A stretch of 64,000 bases of DNA. Source: Nymphaea colorata (Eukaryota; Streptophyta; Magnoliopsida; Nymphaeales; Nymphaeaceae). The notes beneath the pieces are model-generated. The model was not told the DNA's origin and did no database searches. It worked only from the letters and a program-made list of their open reading frames with translations. The stretch is taken from contig NC_045138.2 of assembly GCF_008831285.2 (NCBI RefSeq), positions 42,339,115 through 42,403,114 on the forward strand, read 5' to 3'. Positions within the stretch are counted from its first letter, which is position 1. Each line of letters starts with the position of its first letter. Below are positions 44,334-57,616 of the stretch, piece after piece. The position numbers and the translations under genes are program-made.

Positions 44334-45755
44334 TTGTGGGTGAGGCTACCACGTCTCGAAGAATGGTCAAAGGCGTGCCAAGTAAAATGGTCTCTTTCCA
44401 TCTGCGCTCATGATGTAAATTGGGCCAAATTTTGCCACAAGAAATACGTTACTCCTAGGAGTTTATGGGTCATTAAGCCCAAAGCGAAACAATCTTGGTT
44501 TTTCAGAAACTGCATCATGTCTTGGTATCCTGTTAAGGGAAATGTTGTGTAGCAGATTGGTAGAGGTGAGATAAGCTATTGGTATGGTAATTGGGGAGGT
44601 CATGTTCTGGCTAATACTCTTTTAGAAGAAGAACTTTTATTTCTCCAAGAATCTAGAACAATGACCATCCAGCAAATTTTGGATTCTGATCTTTTCCTTG
44701 TTCCTCAATTCGGTGCAGTTCTTCGTAGGCTTCAAATGCCCAAACCTCAATTGGGAAGTGGTCTGGATGTTCTTCATTATGATGGGAGGTCTGCCCTTGA
44801 AGCGAAGGTGATAGATACCTGAGAGGATATTAGAGAGAAGTGGCCCATAGAAACTTGGAGGGAACTCATTTGGAACAAAGATGTTCATCCTCGGGGCCGT
44901 TGGTTCACTTACATTGCTTTAAATGGTCATCTTCCTACTCAAGATAGACAAAAGAAGATGGGACTTTCCCTACCAAATAGATGTCCTATTTGCACTGTTG
45001 CTGGAGAATCAAATGGGCATGTGTTGCTGGAATGCCGCCTTGCTAGAAAAATATGGAATTTGGTCTCTAAAAAATTTGGAAAGAAAATTTTGAGAGGAAG
45101 AAGTATCATTGATGAATTAAAGCGTTGGTACAATTGTAGCTTCAAGAGAGGTTGGGTCACTCGATGTTGGAGGATTTGCTTTCAAACTGTAATTTGGTGT
45201 ATATGGAAGTGGAGAAACAAGTGATTTCATGGGGGAGATAGCAGATCCGTAGATTTCATGAGCTCGCACACATGGTTGGATTGTGTCAACAGCTTTGCCA
45301 CCCTCCTTGATAGCCGGCCAGAGGAACTTTTGGAAATGCGGTTTTGGACTAGTTTTTGGCATTCTTCCGGGCAAAGGGCTAACCACTCATCCTAACCATG
45401 GAGCTATCCAAATAGCATCTAGGAAATCTAATGGTACTTGTTGGGTTGTGATTCAGGTCAATGGAGTCAAAGATGTTTTTGACGTTGATAATCCTTTTTG
45501 TCGTAGATCGATATCTCCTTTCCCTGAGACAGAAATGTTAGCTTGGACGCTTCTTCATTTTGACTTCAATTGTTGCTCACTCATTATCATCAGTGCTAAC
45601 AACAGGAAATGGAAACTCTGGCTTAGTTCTCTTATTGCAGGTAGAGGGCGAAATGGAGCTGCTCCCCAAATTGTGGTTAACAAAGTTCAACTTTTCCGCA
45701 TCACAAATGAAAATCCAGATGTGCATACTCTTTCATTGCTGCCATTAGTTTGAGG
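44334..45755 (+). pseudogene. LINE ORF2 C-terminus with zf-RVT motif
   Basis: 44334-44552 encodes RLPRLEEWSKACQVKWSLSI and a block ending FFRNCIMSWY. After a stop, GRGEISYWYGNWGG follows. 44860-45224 encodes WNKDVHPRGRWFTYIALNGH, LPTQDRQKKMGLSLPNRCPI, CTVAGESNGHVLLECRLARK and IWNLVSKKFG. That is the plant LINE zinc-finger block CPIC...HVLLEC. A further frame at 45283-45753 closes the protein. I cannot assign it with confidence to the RNase H domain some plant LINEs have. Two or more stops. Confidence 0.8.
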
Positions 45756-45850
45756 TTCATTGTTTTCTCTTGTGCAAGTTGCAGCAATTTTTGTTAATTC
45801 CCATGTAAATATTGTTTTTTGGCACCGTTGGATTAATAAAATTTATGGAG
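44334..45850 (+). mobile_element. LINE non-LTR retrotransposon, 3' fragment
   Basis: It holds only the C-terminal part of a plant L1-type ORF2 on the plus strand and a 3' tail with AATAAAATT near 45836-45844. The copy is 5'-truncated, as is usual for LINE insertions. It differs in sequence from the LINE at 27800-38640. Confidence 0.75.
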
Positions 45851-47740
45851 GAGTCCTCCAGTAGGTTTGATGCGGAAATTCATGAAGCATGTCTTTGTGT
45901 ACAATTTACAAAATTAAGTTTTTATTTGATTTTTTACAAAAATAGGTGGCTAGTTGTAATATGATAAAATTAAAGTGGTTATTTGTAAAATTGAGCAATT
46001 ACATTGTCCTAAAAGCCATTTGGCAAATTTTTAAACCTCATCCTTCTTATATAAAAGGTGATTGTTCTTTTTCTGTTACCTCATTTTGGCTTGAACGTAA
46101 TACATCATAAATTGAAGAAAAAACTCAAGCGCTTGCTTGATGAAAACCATTAAGATAATGAGAAAAGTATTTCCACTTTCATCTGACCTTCATACAGATA
46201 CAAAAGCATTCATTTTGCTTTTCAACATGAGCGTAAAAGCACTACACACAATATCCATACAAATTATCTCTAAATAGAATATTACTCATGATTGCAAGTC
46301 CATGCTATCAAAATGTTATGCATTGGTTTCAAGATTATAATTTGTTATGCAATAAATCTGCTTCTTTCTCTATGATATCAACATTTTGTGTATTCTCATT
46401 AGTGTCGTTGAATTTATTTGGAATCAGTTTTAATTATTTTTATATTTCATGTAATTTAAACATTAAACAATATAGCGATCAAATTTTTGCACTAAATTAA
46501 TTATTTAGTCGGTCAGAACAATTAACCTTTTAACATTTTGACACATTTTCTCCTTTTTCACTTGCAAAATTTGTTTCTCCACGGGTTCGACCACTCATGT
46601 TCGAACAATTATGTACGTTTCACCTTTTCCCTTTGAAAATGTCTTTTATATTTTCGGTTGTTCCACTAAATATAGGTTAATTTCTGTTTACGAGGTTGAA
46701 CAAAACAAATGAATTCATCTCTGATCGTGCTCTCTACATCTTTAGAATATTTAATTGCAATAACAATAAATTAATCAAGTTCCTTACCTGCAAATTGTCA
46801 GAGAGTTTTTCTTCCATGGCTAATATCAATTAAATTATCATTTTCATTTCAACGGATTTGCAATCACTATTACTCCTTAAAATTAGTCTGGTATTATATT
46901 ACTTTATACGAAGTGCCTCCAACTCCACTCTAAATGATTCAATTCTTACAATTTTTTCGACTGCAAATAAACCTATCCATCAGTATATAAACTGTGTTTT
47001 TCCTTTCATTTGTAGGCTTATCTCATGATAATCTTAATCATATTTTACAAGTACAGTTTCATGAGCATTTTGACTCAAAGTATCTATGATACGCCACCTC
47101 CCTTATGTAAGAGCTCAAAAACACTTTTATTGGAAGCATCCATTCTCCTTGTTGTCTTTAAAAGGAAAAAAACTCAAATATGAAACAAATTACTAAATGT
47201 CATTAGGATTATATATTATCACTTGAAAAAAAAAGAATTAGATGGTCTCGTATACACACCAAAAAACAAAAGATAAAATGACTAACAAAAGATTCTTTTT
47301 TCTGAAAAACAAGATAGTCAACTCTCAATATAGACTTTAAATGCTACTGTTTAATGAGGGGCTTCTTCCTGTAATTTTTCTTACACACAGAACATACTAT
47401 TTAGCCTATTTTTACATAAACCTCATAATCAATGATGAAGCTTTCATGATCTTATTTAACAAATACTTCTAATTATTCAAAGCTGATATAACTTTTACAT
47501 TTATCAGAACACCAATTATGAAACATAGCATCTTCATGTGTAATAACTTTTACATTATGTCTATGTGTAAACTATAAAGTTTATTATAAGAAACTTCATG
47601 TTATCTCGTTCATTGTTTTTATCATGTTTATCAAGGGTTGATTTTTTCGATACCGGACATTCTTGATTAGTTGCATACGAAAAGCAGAAAAGTTCCTACG
47701 TTTTTAAAGAAGAACAGCACTTTGAAAATGTAGAGATAGA
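45851..47740. other. AT-rich region upstream of the fimbrin gene
   Basis: No gene or element was recognised. A TATATAAA box at about 46985-46992 is too far from the coding start to be assigned without transcript data. Confidence 0.4.
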
Positions 47741-48515
47741 AACTGTTTGACGTCCGACGGCGAACCGTTTGGTTTTGTAAAACGTCTCGCCTCATATTCC
47801 GAGTCACGGATATTTACAGAACTGGCCGGATCAGCGGAAGTGTCGTTCCTCCGGCCGGTTGGATTTAATTTGGGTTAGGATCCTTAAATCTGGTGCGACC
47901 CGAACCGAACCCGTGAGGTATGTCACCAATATTGGCCGGCCTTGCGTGGGCGGAGGTGGTGGAAATTTGCCATGCACTACACAACAGGACCAAACCAGCT
48001 GGCGCAACCAACTCTCTCTCTCTCTCTCTCTCTCTCTAGAGAGCTTGAATTTCTCAACGATTGATTTCCTTATTTAGTTTGCTACTCTCGATCTTTCGCA
48101 TTTTCCCTTTTTTCGGGTCTTCTCTTGCTTACCTTAATAACGTAGAAGAAAGAGAGTGAATTTCGAGACAGTAAATTCTCTTCTTTTCTGTACTATATTG
48201 TTTCTTTTTTCTTTTTTACTTTTATTTTTGTTGGTTGGGTTCGTGAAAAATGAAAATGGGGGGATCTTTGTTCACGGAAGATCCTTGCCCGTGATCTCAT
48301 TCCCCTGTCACCACGGTTGCACGTTGGGATCCTTGAGTTATGTACAATTCATGGGAAGGAACCATTTCTGTTTTCTTCATGAAGTTTTTGAGATAGAAGA
48401 ATTAGTTGCTTGTCTTTAGTTTCTGGTTTTGTCGTTTTTTCCTGGATTGTCTTCTTCTTCTTTTGCTTTGTCGCCCTTGGTGGTGGTGGTAGATCTCTGC
48501 AAGAGAGCGAAAACT
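47741..48515 (+). promoter_or_regulatory. proximal promoter and 5' UTR of the fimbrin gene (inferred)
   Basis: Base composition changes near 47740 to a more GC-rich stretch with CCGG words, typical of plant proximal promoters. It is followed by a (CT)13 tract at 48012-48037 and pyrimidine-rich sequence up to the start codon. No clear TATA box lies close by. A 5'-UTR intron is possible but cannot be called. Confidence 0.35.
48012..48037 (+). repeat. (CT)13 microsatellite in the likely 5' UTR
   Basis: Twenty-six bases of perfect CT repeat about 480 bases before the fimbrin start codon. Pyrimidine tracts of this kind are common in plant leaders and core promoters. Confidence 0.9.
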
Positions 48516-48602
48516 ATGTCCAGTTTCGTAGGCGTTCTTGTTTCGGATCAATGGCTCCAGAGTCAGTTTACTCAGGTGGAGCTGCGCGTGCTAAAGTCCA
48601 AG
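48516..48602 (+). CDS. FIM: fimbrin exon 1
   Basis: Encodes residues 1-29 ([11 protein letters not shown]...LRVLKSK). Donor AG|GTAAGG. Confidence 0.95.
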
Positions 48603-51600
48603 GTAAGGTGTTTTGTTTTTTCTTTTCTTCATGCCTCCTTTGATGAATTAGAACTGAAATGAACTGCGTGGCGATTGCTTAATACTTTGCCTGTTAATTG
48701 TGATTGAATTATAAGCTGTGGTTGTGTGGGTTTAGTTCCTTTCTATGAGGAAGGGATCGGGACATGTTGCTCTTGCGGATTTGCCTGCTAACATGGCTAA
48801 GCTCAAGCGTCTCAGCGACATATTGACCGAGGAGGAAATCTCTGGCTTCCTAGCTGACACTTATCCAGACACGGAGACTGAAATCGATTTCGAAGCATTT
48901 CTTCGGGTTGGTTGATTAATTCTCCTTGCTGCAACCGACAATTGATTATATGAATGAGCACTCTTAGCTCGCAATTACTCTTCCATACATGTTTACATTT
49001 CTTTTGGCATTGCATATGATTGAGGAAGTATGATCTTATCTTTAATCTAGAAAAAGTTTATAGACGCTTTTGTACAAGCTTGGATTGGACAATGGTTGAA
49101 GTGGGGGGGGTTACTTTGAGCTGAGGAGATCTGACAATGTCAAATATGTTCCAGGTTTACTTGAATATGTTATCTCGTGCTAATGAAAAAGTGGGTGATG
49201 CTAAGCATGCATCTGCGTTTCTCAAGAATGCGACCACAACGCTTTTGCATACAATTAGTGAACCTGAGAAGTCATCATACGTTGCCCACATCAATAGCTA
49301 CCTCGGACAAGATGCATTTTTGAAGAAATACCTGCCCATTGATCCTTCCACCAATGACCTTTTCGAGCTTGCCAAGGATGGTGTTCTTCTCTGGTATGCT
49401 TATCCACATTGTTGAATTCTTCTCCATGTCAGTCCTGCGCCTACTTCAAATGGGTGAATGTAGTATTTCTGATTGAGTTCATGATCCTGATACAGTAAAT
49501 TGATTAATGTTGCCGTGCCTGGCACCATTGATGAGAGGGCAATTAACACCAAAAGTATACTTAATCCCTGGGAGAGGAATGAGAACCATACACTTTGCCT
49601 CAACTCTGCAAAGGCTATTGGGTGTACTGTCGTAAACATTGGCACCCAAGATCTGGTTGAGGGAAGGGTAGGTGAGACTAAACTACAGTATCCATTTAGT
49701 ATATGAGTTGTTGTTTCTTTGGTTAACATCTATTGATAATCCAGAAAACATGCTTTTCCGTTGTCGTAAATGCTTCACCATGTCTATTCTTTTCCTCTTT
49801 TTCCCCAGTCTGTGAGTTGATAAGTAATGAAGTTGTGCCCGTTTTCAAATGAGGAAGCATCTAATGAAACTATAGTGACAACTGAAAGCATTCATAGATG
49901 ATTCTACATTATAATAATTAAATATTCACCTAGTAACGTGCTTTTAAGGAATAGTTCTAGTTCCAAGAAATCAAATGTACATCCAAATGAGTAGGTTGAC
50001 TCTTGCAGATGGTTGAGGAAAGAAACCACATAGCAGTTTAAGGGGCTCAGCTTTGAATTAAATCAACAATAGCATCTTTACCAATTGAATATTCATAACT
50101 TTTCTATATGGCTATGCTAGCTTTTTTCTAAAGTGCGACTATGATTACATATTTTTTCAATTATGAATATACTTCCTGTTTCTTTTTCATTTCAAGATTT
50201 TTCTAATTTTCTGAATTTCCAATGGGTACTGGTTTCCCACCATCTACAGCTATTATTCCCTGTGAAATTATTCTCAAGAAAAGGATAGCTACTTGAGTTT
50301 CGGAGAATGATTAAAACTGCATATTTTTGGGAACTGAAAACAATTCAAAATCAATTACTCAGTTGTTATAGCATTGAGGTACTATAAACATCAGTTAGAC
50401 CATAATGTATGTTTAAAATCCTTGGTTGAAGTGTCTTTCAGTTCTTCTTCAGGGTACATGATTCAGCTCCATTCCTCCCAATCTTGAAGGTCAGGATATT
50501 GCCTTACAAGTGTGTGTTTGTATGGGAGAAATGTTGGTGGAAAGTTTCTCATTTTTTGGTATTCCTAGAAGTCTGCGCCAAAGTAATTGCGAAATAGAGG
50601 ATTTTGTAACTTCAATGAAATTAAGATTCCATTTCAGTAAATTGTGACTACAAATACTATTGGAAAACATATCCTGACCAGCTCTTAAGAATTTATTATA
50701 ACTCTGACACCGCTTGGGCTTTCTGCATTTTGCTCAAACAACTAGATTTTACTCTCCATTGGAGTTCTGATTACCAAGAATTCTCATTTATATGTTTGAT
50801 TACACCATAAACATGGAGTTGGTATCTGTTTATGATTTTAAAAGAGGGTTAGCCTCAGTATTTGCTGAAATTATCAGTTGGGCAAAGATGTCCATGCCAA
50901 TATAACTCACTCTGGAAAAATCTGTGCTCAAAACCTATGTAGGGTTGGCTGGTGATAAGCTTCTATTGCTTTATTCCTGTCATTTTGTACCTTGTCCTAA
51001 GTTGGGCTCTTTTGATAGGTTAACAGTTGAACGAAGGTCCAAACAGGGTAAATGAGAATAAGTACAGAAGGCACCAATGCAGCCCTAAACCATGTATGCA
51101 AGTGGAAAGTCGGGGATTTAGCTCTTTTCCATGCAGTGGGTCGTAATCTTCTTGCTCATCCGGAAAACAGAATAACTAAAAGATAAACAAAGCATTGTGC
51201 ATATAATAGCTAGATGTGTTATCATTTGTTAAAGTAAAATCAATCACTTTTTCCATGCATTGTTGTTGTGAGACTTTAATGTTGAAATATGGAAGAAATC
51301 AAGTAAAATTATGTACTTATATAGTTATTTACTTTATGCAGCCCCATCTAGTTCTTGGGTTGATATCACAAATTATCAAGGTATCTTTTCCATCATTTTG
51401 TCCCTGTTTGCACTTGACCTTTGGAAAATATTTTGGAAAAGTTGGTTGCAGTTCAACATTGTTAAATATAGAAGCATGTGATGTGTTAACTGAACACGAT
51501 GTCTAATTGCGCTATATTATTTTTTTGCATTTCTTTTACAAAATCCCATCCATAGATACAACTATTGGCAGACCTGAACTTAAAGAAGACGCCACAGCTA

Positions 51601-54600
51601 GTGGAACTGATAGAAGATAGCAAGGTAAGAGTTAGTGAATTAGATGTATTTCTTTTAGATTGTGGATTTGTGCACAGTAATCAGAATGGCTCAAACTAGT
51701 GGAGTTCAGGTAAGCTATGTGATTAGTTTCTATTCCATTTGACAGGATGTGGAAGAACTCATGAGTTTACCTCCAGAGAAAGTACTATTGAGATGGATGA
51801 ACTTCCATCTTAAAAAGTCTGGCTACAAAAAGAATGTAACAAACTTTTCTTCTGATCTAAAGGTATGGTCAAGCTTGAATGAACGTGATGTTCAGCTTCA
51901 TGTGGGTACTGTTACAGTCTATAAGCACATATGTATATCTGTATCCATATGGACATATATGTGTGTATTTGTATGTGCATTTTCATGTGCTAATGCTTAC
52001 TTTTACACAATGGAGAGGATGCTTGCATGTATACAAGAGAGAGAGAGAGAGAGAGATCTGTTCATGTATGTATGCTGGTCATATAAATTTAGTTTTATTT
52101 GTGTGGGATCTAAAGTTTTTGGTGTCTTACTAGTGTAACAATAGAGAATAATAGATAATATCTTGTGGTGTTTTAATTGGAAAAACATGACAAGTTTATT
52201 TTTGAAGGCAAGTTAGTATCAATAAGATGTTGAAACTTGAAAAACATACTTACCAATTAAGGGAAGCATGAAAAAAAGAGACTGAATGCAGGAACCGTAA
52301 CATAATTGAAAGAAAACCCTCATCTCATTACGTTTTAGAAGCTATGAGTTTCCCTGAATTTCCCCATCCTACTAAATTTCTGGTGACCCTGGTGTTAGCC
52401 TCAAAAAAAAGAAAAGAAAAAAAGAGAGAATATTTTAGCATCTACCAGTGTATAAGAACTTGGTGGATTGATTCGTAAGCTTGCTGAATCAACATAGATT
52501 AGCAGTTTTCAGGTAAAATGAGTGGACAGATTGCAAAATTCATTCCTTGCTGCTGGAGAGAGAGAGAGATAGAAGCCAGACTACAAGAACCAAGGTTACA
52601 CTTACAATGTAAAACGTAGTAGAGAAACCTGATATTTTTGAACCCATTCTTCAATCAACCAGTAGGAAGCCACCAACAGTGAGGAGACCCAAGAAAAGTA
52701 AAAGAAAAGTAAACTGCAGAAGAGAAAGGAGCAGTAAACTTGAATTTTCTTCATATTTTTGGAGATGACTGATGAGATTAAAGTAAGGAAAAAGCCCAAC
52801 CTTGACAAACATTGGTATTTGTTTTTAGTTTGGAGAGGACCATGTGGGTTGCAATAAATAAAGAAAAGTATTGAGAGTCCCCACAAAATGGCCTTGGGGC
52901 ACCTAAATCGATAATTCATGCCCTACCTGTATCGGTCGCCATATTCCCTGTGAAGCATGCAATATCAGCTATGTTATGACCAGGGAGAGAGTAAAAATTT
53001 CAATTAACTTTACCCTAATCTCAAAGTTAAAAGAGATTAGGGCTGGCGGTAACAAAAATTATAATATCAGTGCAAATAAAATAAGATCATCTTTAAAAAT
53101 ACACACTCTAACTTCTTAATATTGCAGAAAGACTCTAGATGACAATTAAAGATATTTAACCCTTCCCCTCAAGCTGGAGCATCGATATCAATCATGCTCA
53201 GCTTGTTACATCCTCTCAAGAAGTCGCCTATGAGAAGAGCCTTGGTAAAAATATCAGCTGCCTGATCTTCAGATGAGACATGAATAGTACTAATTACTCC
53301 TTCCTGTACCAAGTCTCGAACTGTTCTAATGCTTGCAAAGATGTGGACCTTGTACTGTAGAAGATACCGTTCAAGGTAGATTTGGACGAGACTAGGTGCC
53401 GCGCTTGCTGTCGCTCGTAGCTAGCTATTCCGCTGTGCAGGTCACTGCCGGGGTCTACCGAGAGTAGCTCGACAGCGCCCGCCTTGCGCCTGATGTGGCT
53501 CGGCCACGCGCGCCGGGACTGTCGGCGGAGGTGCTGCTGCAGGCCGAGGGAGCTGCCACCTAGTCCAGCTAGGGTGCTGGCCTGACCGACAGCTAAACCT
53601 AATCCTAGCTAAGGCTGGGTTAGGGCTTGGAATGGAAGAGCTCTATGGGTAGGCTCGGGCAAGGGGAAGAGGAGGTTAAGGAGGGCTAAGGGAAGTAGGC
53701 TTGGTTCGGGATAAGTGGGCTAGGTTAGGATCATAATGACAATCCACTTCAATGTGTTTCGTCCTATCATGGAAAATAGGTTGTTGGCAATATAGGTGGT
53801 TGTCTTGTTATCATAATACATCTTCATTGGGATATTCACCGACATGTCCAAATTTAAAAGCACTGATCTGACCCATGACATTTCAGCTACAGTTTGAGCC
53901 ATAGCCCTATATTTAGACTCAACACTATATCGGGCAACCACATTCTGCGTCTTGGTCCTCTAAGATATAATATTACCTCCAACAAAGACACAAAAACCTG
54001 TAGTTGACTTCATGTCATCCACATATCCTGCATAATCAGCACTACTAAAGGCTTCTATGTCAATACATTCTCCCTTTTTGAACCATAACCTCTTTCTCAT
54101 GGCTGATTTTAAGTATCTCACCATCACTAATGCAGCTCCCCAATGAATATTTCAAGGTTTTTTCATGAATTGACTTAGCTTATTTACAGCAAAGCTATTG
54201 TTAGGCCGAGTGAAGTCAAATATAAAAGTTTCTCTATCAAAGATCTGTATGATCTCATGTCAACAGTCTCTGATTCATCATTATGAATATGAACTCGTAG
54301 ATTCATAGGAAGTGTGGTAGGTTTGGCCCCTGAGAAACTTGTTTCCTACAAATGATCAAGAACGTATTTTTGTTGAGATAATACAACCCCTTTACTACTA
54401 CGAACCACTTCAATACCAAGGAAATAGCAGAGTTAACCAAGATCTTTTGTGACAAAGTGCTTTTGTAGAAACTCATTTGTTTGAGTTATCTCTTGGTTAC
54501 ATTCCCTGATGAGAACAATATCATCAACATACACAATCAGTATCACTGTAACAGATGTGCCTCGCTTGATGAAAAACGAGTGATTAAGTTGAGATCTTTG

Positions 54601-57575
54601 AAATCCACACTTAGATACAACTTTTGTTAGCTTATAGAACCATGCACGGGGACTCTATTTAAGTCCATAAATAGCTTTTTTGAGTTTGTATACCTTGGAA
54701 CACTCCCCATGTCACTCAAAACCAAGTGGCTGCTGCATATATACAGTTTCAGAGAGATCCCCATATAGAAATATATTTTTCACATCAAGCTGAAATAGAG
54801 GCCAATCCCTCTGGACAACAAGAGAGATAATTAGGCGAATAGTGCATAACTGTGCCACAGGAAAAAATGTCTCAAAAAAGTCAATTCCATAAGTCTATGT
54901 ATAGCCTTTAGCAACAAGACATGCTTTGAACCTTTTTACTGAACTATCGGAATGATACTTGATGGAGCCAACAATATCGCAATTCATCAGTTGATCAATC
55001 AAGTTCCAAGTCTCCCTAGAGATCAGAGCATCCTTGTCCTCCTGCATGGCCTGCCTCCACCATGAGTCTGATAAGGCCTGGTGGTGAGAAGAAGGAATAA
55101 GGTGACTAGACATAGCCTGATCAAATTGCACCAAACTCGTACTCACATAGTCAGTAGAAACAGAGTTAGAAATTGGATGCATGGTACACTATTGTTGGCC
55201 CTTGCGAATAGCAAAGGGAAGATCGTCTACAGGGTAGTCATCACTTATGTCTGAGTCAGTCTTATCAATAGAACTTACCTTGTGGAAAGACTTTGGTGGA
55301 CGGTTTGGAGGGAGTCCTTGACGGCAAGAGTAGACTAATGGAGGATCAAGGAAACGATCACATGATATAGGTGGAGAAGAGGGAATAGACTTAAGTAACA
55401 ATGGAGGAATAGGAAGAGGAATAAAAAATGGCATCTCAGACATAGTGGGACTTGGAGAGGAGATGTAAGGATGAGACTCAAAAAATGTGACATCCGCACT
55501 GATAAAAACTCTTTCTTGGTCTGGGGATCAGAGCACCGACATCCTTTTTGATTGGCAGAGTATCCAATGAATACACATTTGATTGTTTGGACAACAAGTT
55601 TGTTTCTATTTGGGCTTAAAATGTGTACAGAACAAGTGCATCCAAATACTTTGGGAGGTATGTGAAATAACGGTCGATCTGGATATAGTATTTAAATGTG
55701 AATTCTTTCTTGGATGGCAGACGAAGACAATCGGTTAGTAAAGTAACATGCAGTAAGAATGACATCACCCCAAAAATAGGGGGACATATGAGTATGCAAC
55801 ATGAGAGTGCGGGCCACATTTAGGAGTTGCAGATGTTTGCATTCAACGACACTATTTTGTTGCGACGTGTGTGGACAAGTATATTGTGGTCAAATTCCGT
55901 AATCGGTATAAATTGAAGTACTACCGAAGATTTGAATTCAAGAGCGTTATCAGTGCGAATACTTTTGACAATTAAACCAAACTGAGTTTTTTATTTCCTT
56001 GACAAATTTATGAAGAATACAAATGACTTCAGATCTCTCCCTTGACAAGAATACCCAACTGATTTTAGTAATCATCAACCAAAACAAGATAATACCAAAA
56101 AAGAGAACAAACAGCAATCGTGCTAGGACTCCAAACATCCATATGAAGAAGATCAAATGGATTTTGACTAGATGAACTTTGACTTGAAGGAAAACTGCTT
56201 TATGTATGCTTGCCTAATTGGCACACATCACATAGAAAAAACTCTGATGCAAAAAATTCTGAAAACACATGACGAAGTTTGGACACATATAGATGACCCA
56301 GTTTGAGATGCCACTACAAAGGAGAGGTCCTCGATGTGAAGGAAGATGCAGCAACATCGATTGGGATAGAAAGAAATAGAGTCCTTCACGTTCATGGCCA
56401 CCATCAACCGTCTTCCCAGTTTGTACGTCCTGAAAAGAACATGAACCGGGATAAAAAATGACTCTACACTATAAATCACTAGCCAGTTTCCTAACAGATA
56501 ACAAATTAACTAGAAAACGAGAACCATATAGCACATGTGTAATAGTGTCCAAGTGTGAGAGACAAATATCACCACTGCACTTAATGGGGGACAGCTTGCT
56601 ATTAGCAAGCCTAACATGTTGTGGTGTGGAGAACTTGATCGATGACAAAAAAATCTGTGGCTGATTACAATAGTGCCTGGATGTTCCCCTGAATCAATCA
56701 TCCACATCGTACCTTGGTCATTGGTAAGAGCACTAACAGAGAAGGTCGAGTCCACTACAGCAGTGGCCGAGTCCACTACAGCAGTGGAGGTAAACGTAGA
56801 GGAGGATCTCCGAGTGAGAACAAGATCATATTCATCCTTGCTCAAATTAAGGAATATGAGTTAGGTATAGGAGAACAAGTAGGAGGCTCGACCATAGATG
56901 CTGTAGCTTGTGAGGAAGCTACTTGGGATGGAAATGACCCTTCTCATGCAGTGATCCTACCTCCCTCATGCCTTGGTAGACCAGCTGAATGGATATGAGG
57001 ATGCTTATCGCAACATTGGTTCTCTAAATGACCTAATTTGCCACAATAAGTGCATTGAAATCTACTGCAACCTGTACAACGGCCTGGACCACGTCCCCTA
57101 GCTCCAACATAGGAACTATGACCACATCTTCCTGATACCACAAGTGCAAAGACTAGAGTGTCATGTGTAGACTCAGAAAGGGTGACCGCAAGATGGCTCA
57201 GCCTGTTATATGTATATGCTAAGTTGGGAATATCATTGCCCGTGATAATTTGTGCCTTTTCCATAGAGTACTCTGAAGATAACATAGAAAGAAACTTTGC
57301 CACCATAGCAGATTCAAAGTGTACTGCATAACACTACTGGCAAGGCCCGTGAAGGGCTTTTAACCTTTTATATGCAGCCGTCAATGTGGCAAAATATTTG
57401 GAGAAGTCTTGATCACCTTGCTGTATTTTGTACTATTTCTCTTTCACCTGTAAAATCTTAATAACATTAGTAGCATGAGAATATGTTTTCTTTAAGGAAG
57501 ACCACATATCTTTGGCCTTGGTGTACTATGCAATTGTTGGAATTATATGAGACTCCACACGGCAGCATCCACTTT

Positions 57576-57616
<41 letters not shown>

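Larger units (their letters stand above)
53026..57565 (-). mobile_element. Ty1/copia retrotransposon in fimbrin intron 7, antisense
   Basis: 3' LTR, polypurine tract, RNase H, reverse transcriptase, integrase, protease and gag run from 53026 up to about 57565 on the minus strand. The copy stops within gag next to a (TA)n run. No 5' LTR or target duplication was found, so the 5' end is lost. A GC-rich block interrupts RNase H. The LTR and pol resemble the element in intron 8. Confidence 0.85.

Noticed and set aside
47859-48077. Open frame ending in a Ser-Leu repeat upstream of fimbrin
   Set aside because: It is a translation of the (CT)n tract in the leader. No homology was recognised.
48429-48515. 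Upstream in-frame ATG that would extend fimbrin by 29 residues
   Set aside because: The family N-terminus starts at the downstream ATG (48516). The extra residues are a translated pyrimidine-rich leader.
51749-52138. Single 129-codon open frame running past exon 7
   Set aside because: The part after 51862 is intron: the donor GTATGG is present and exon 8 continues the family sequence in phase.
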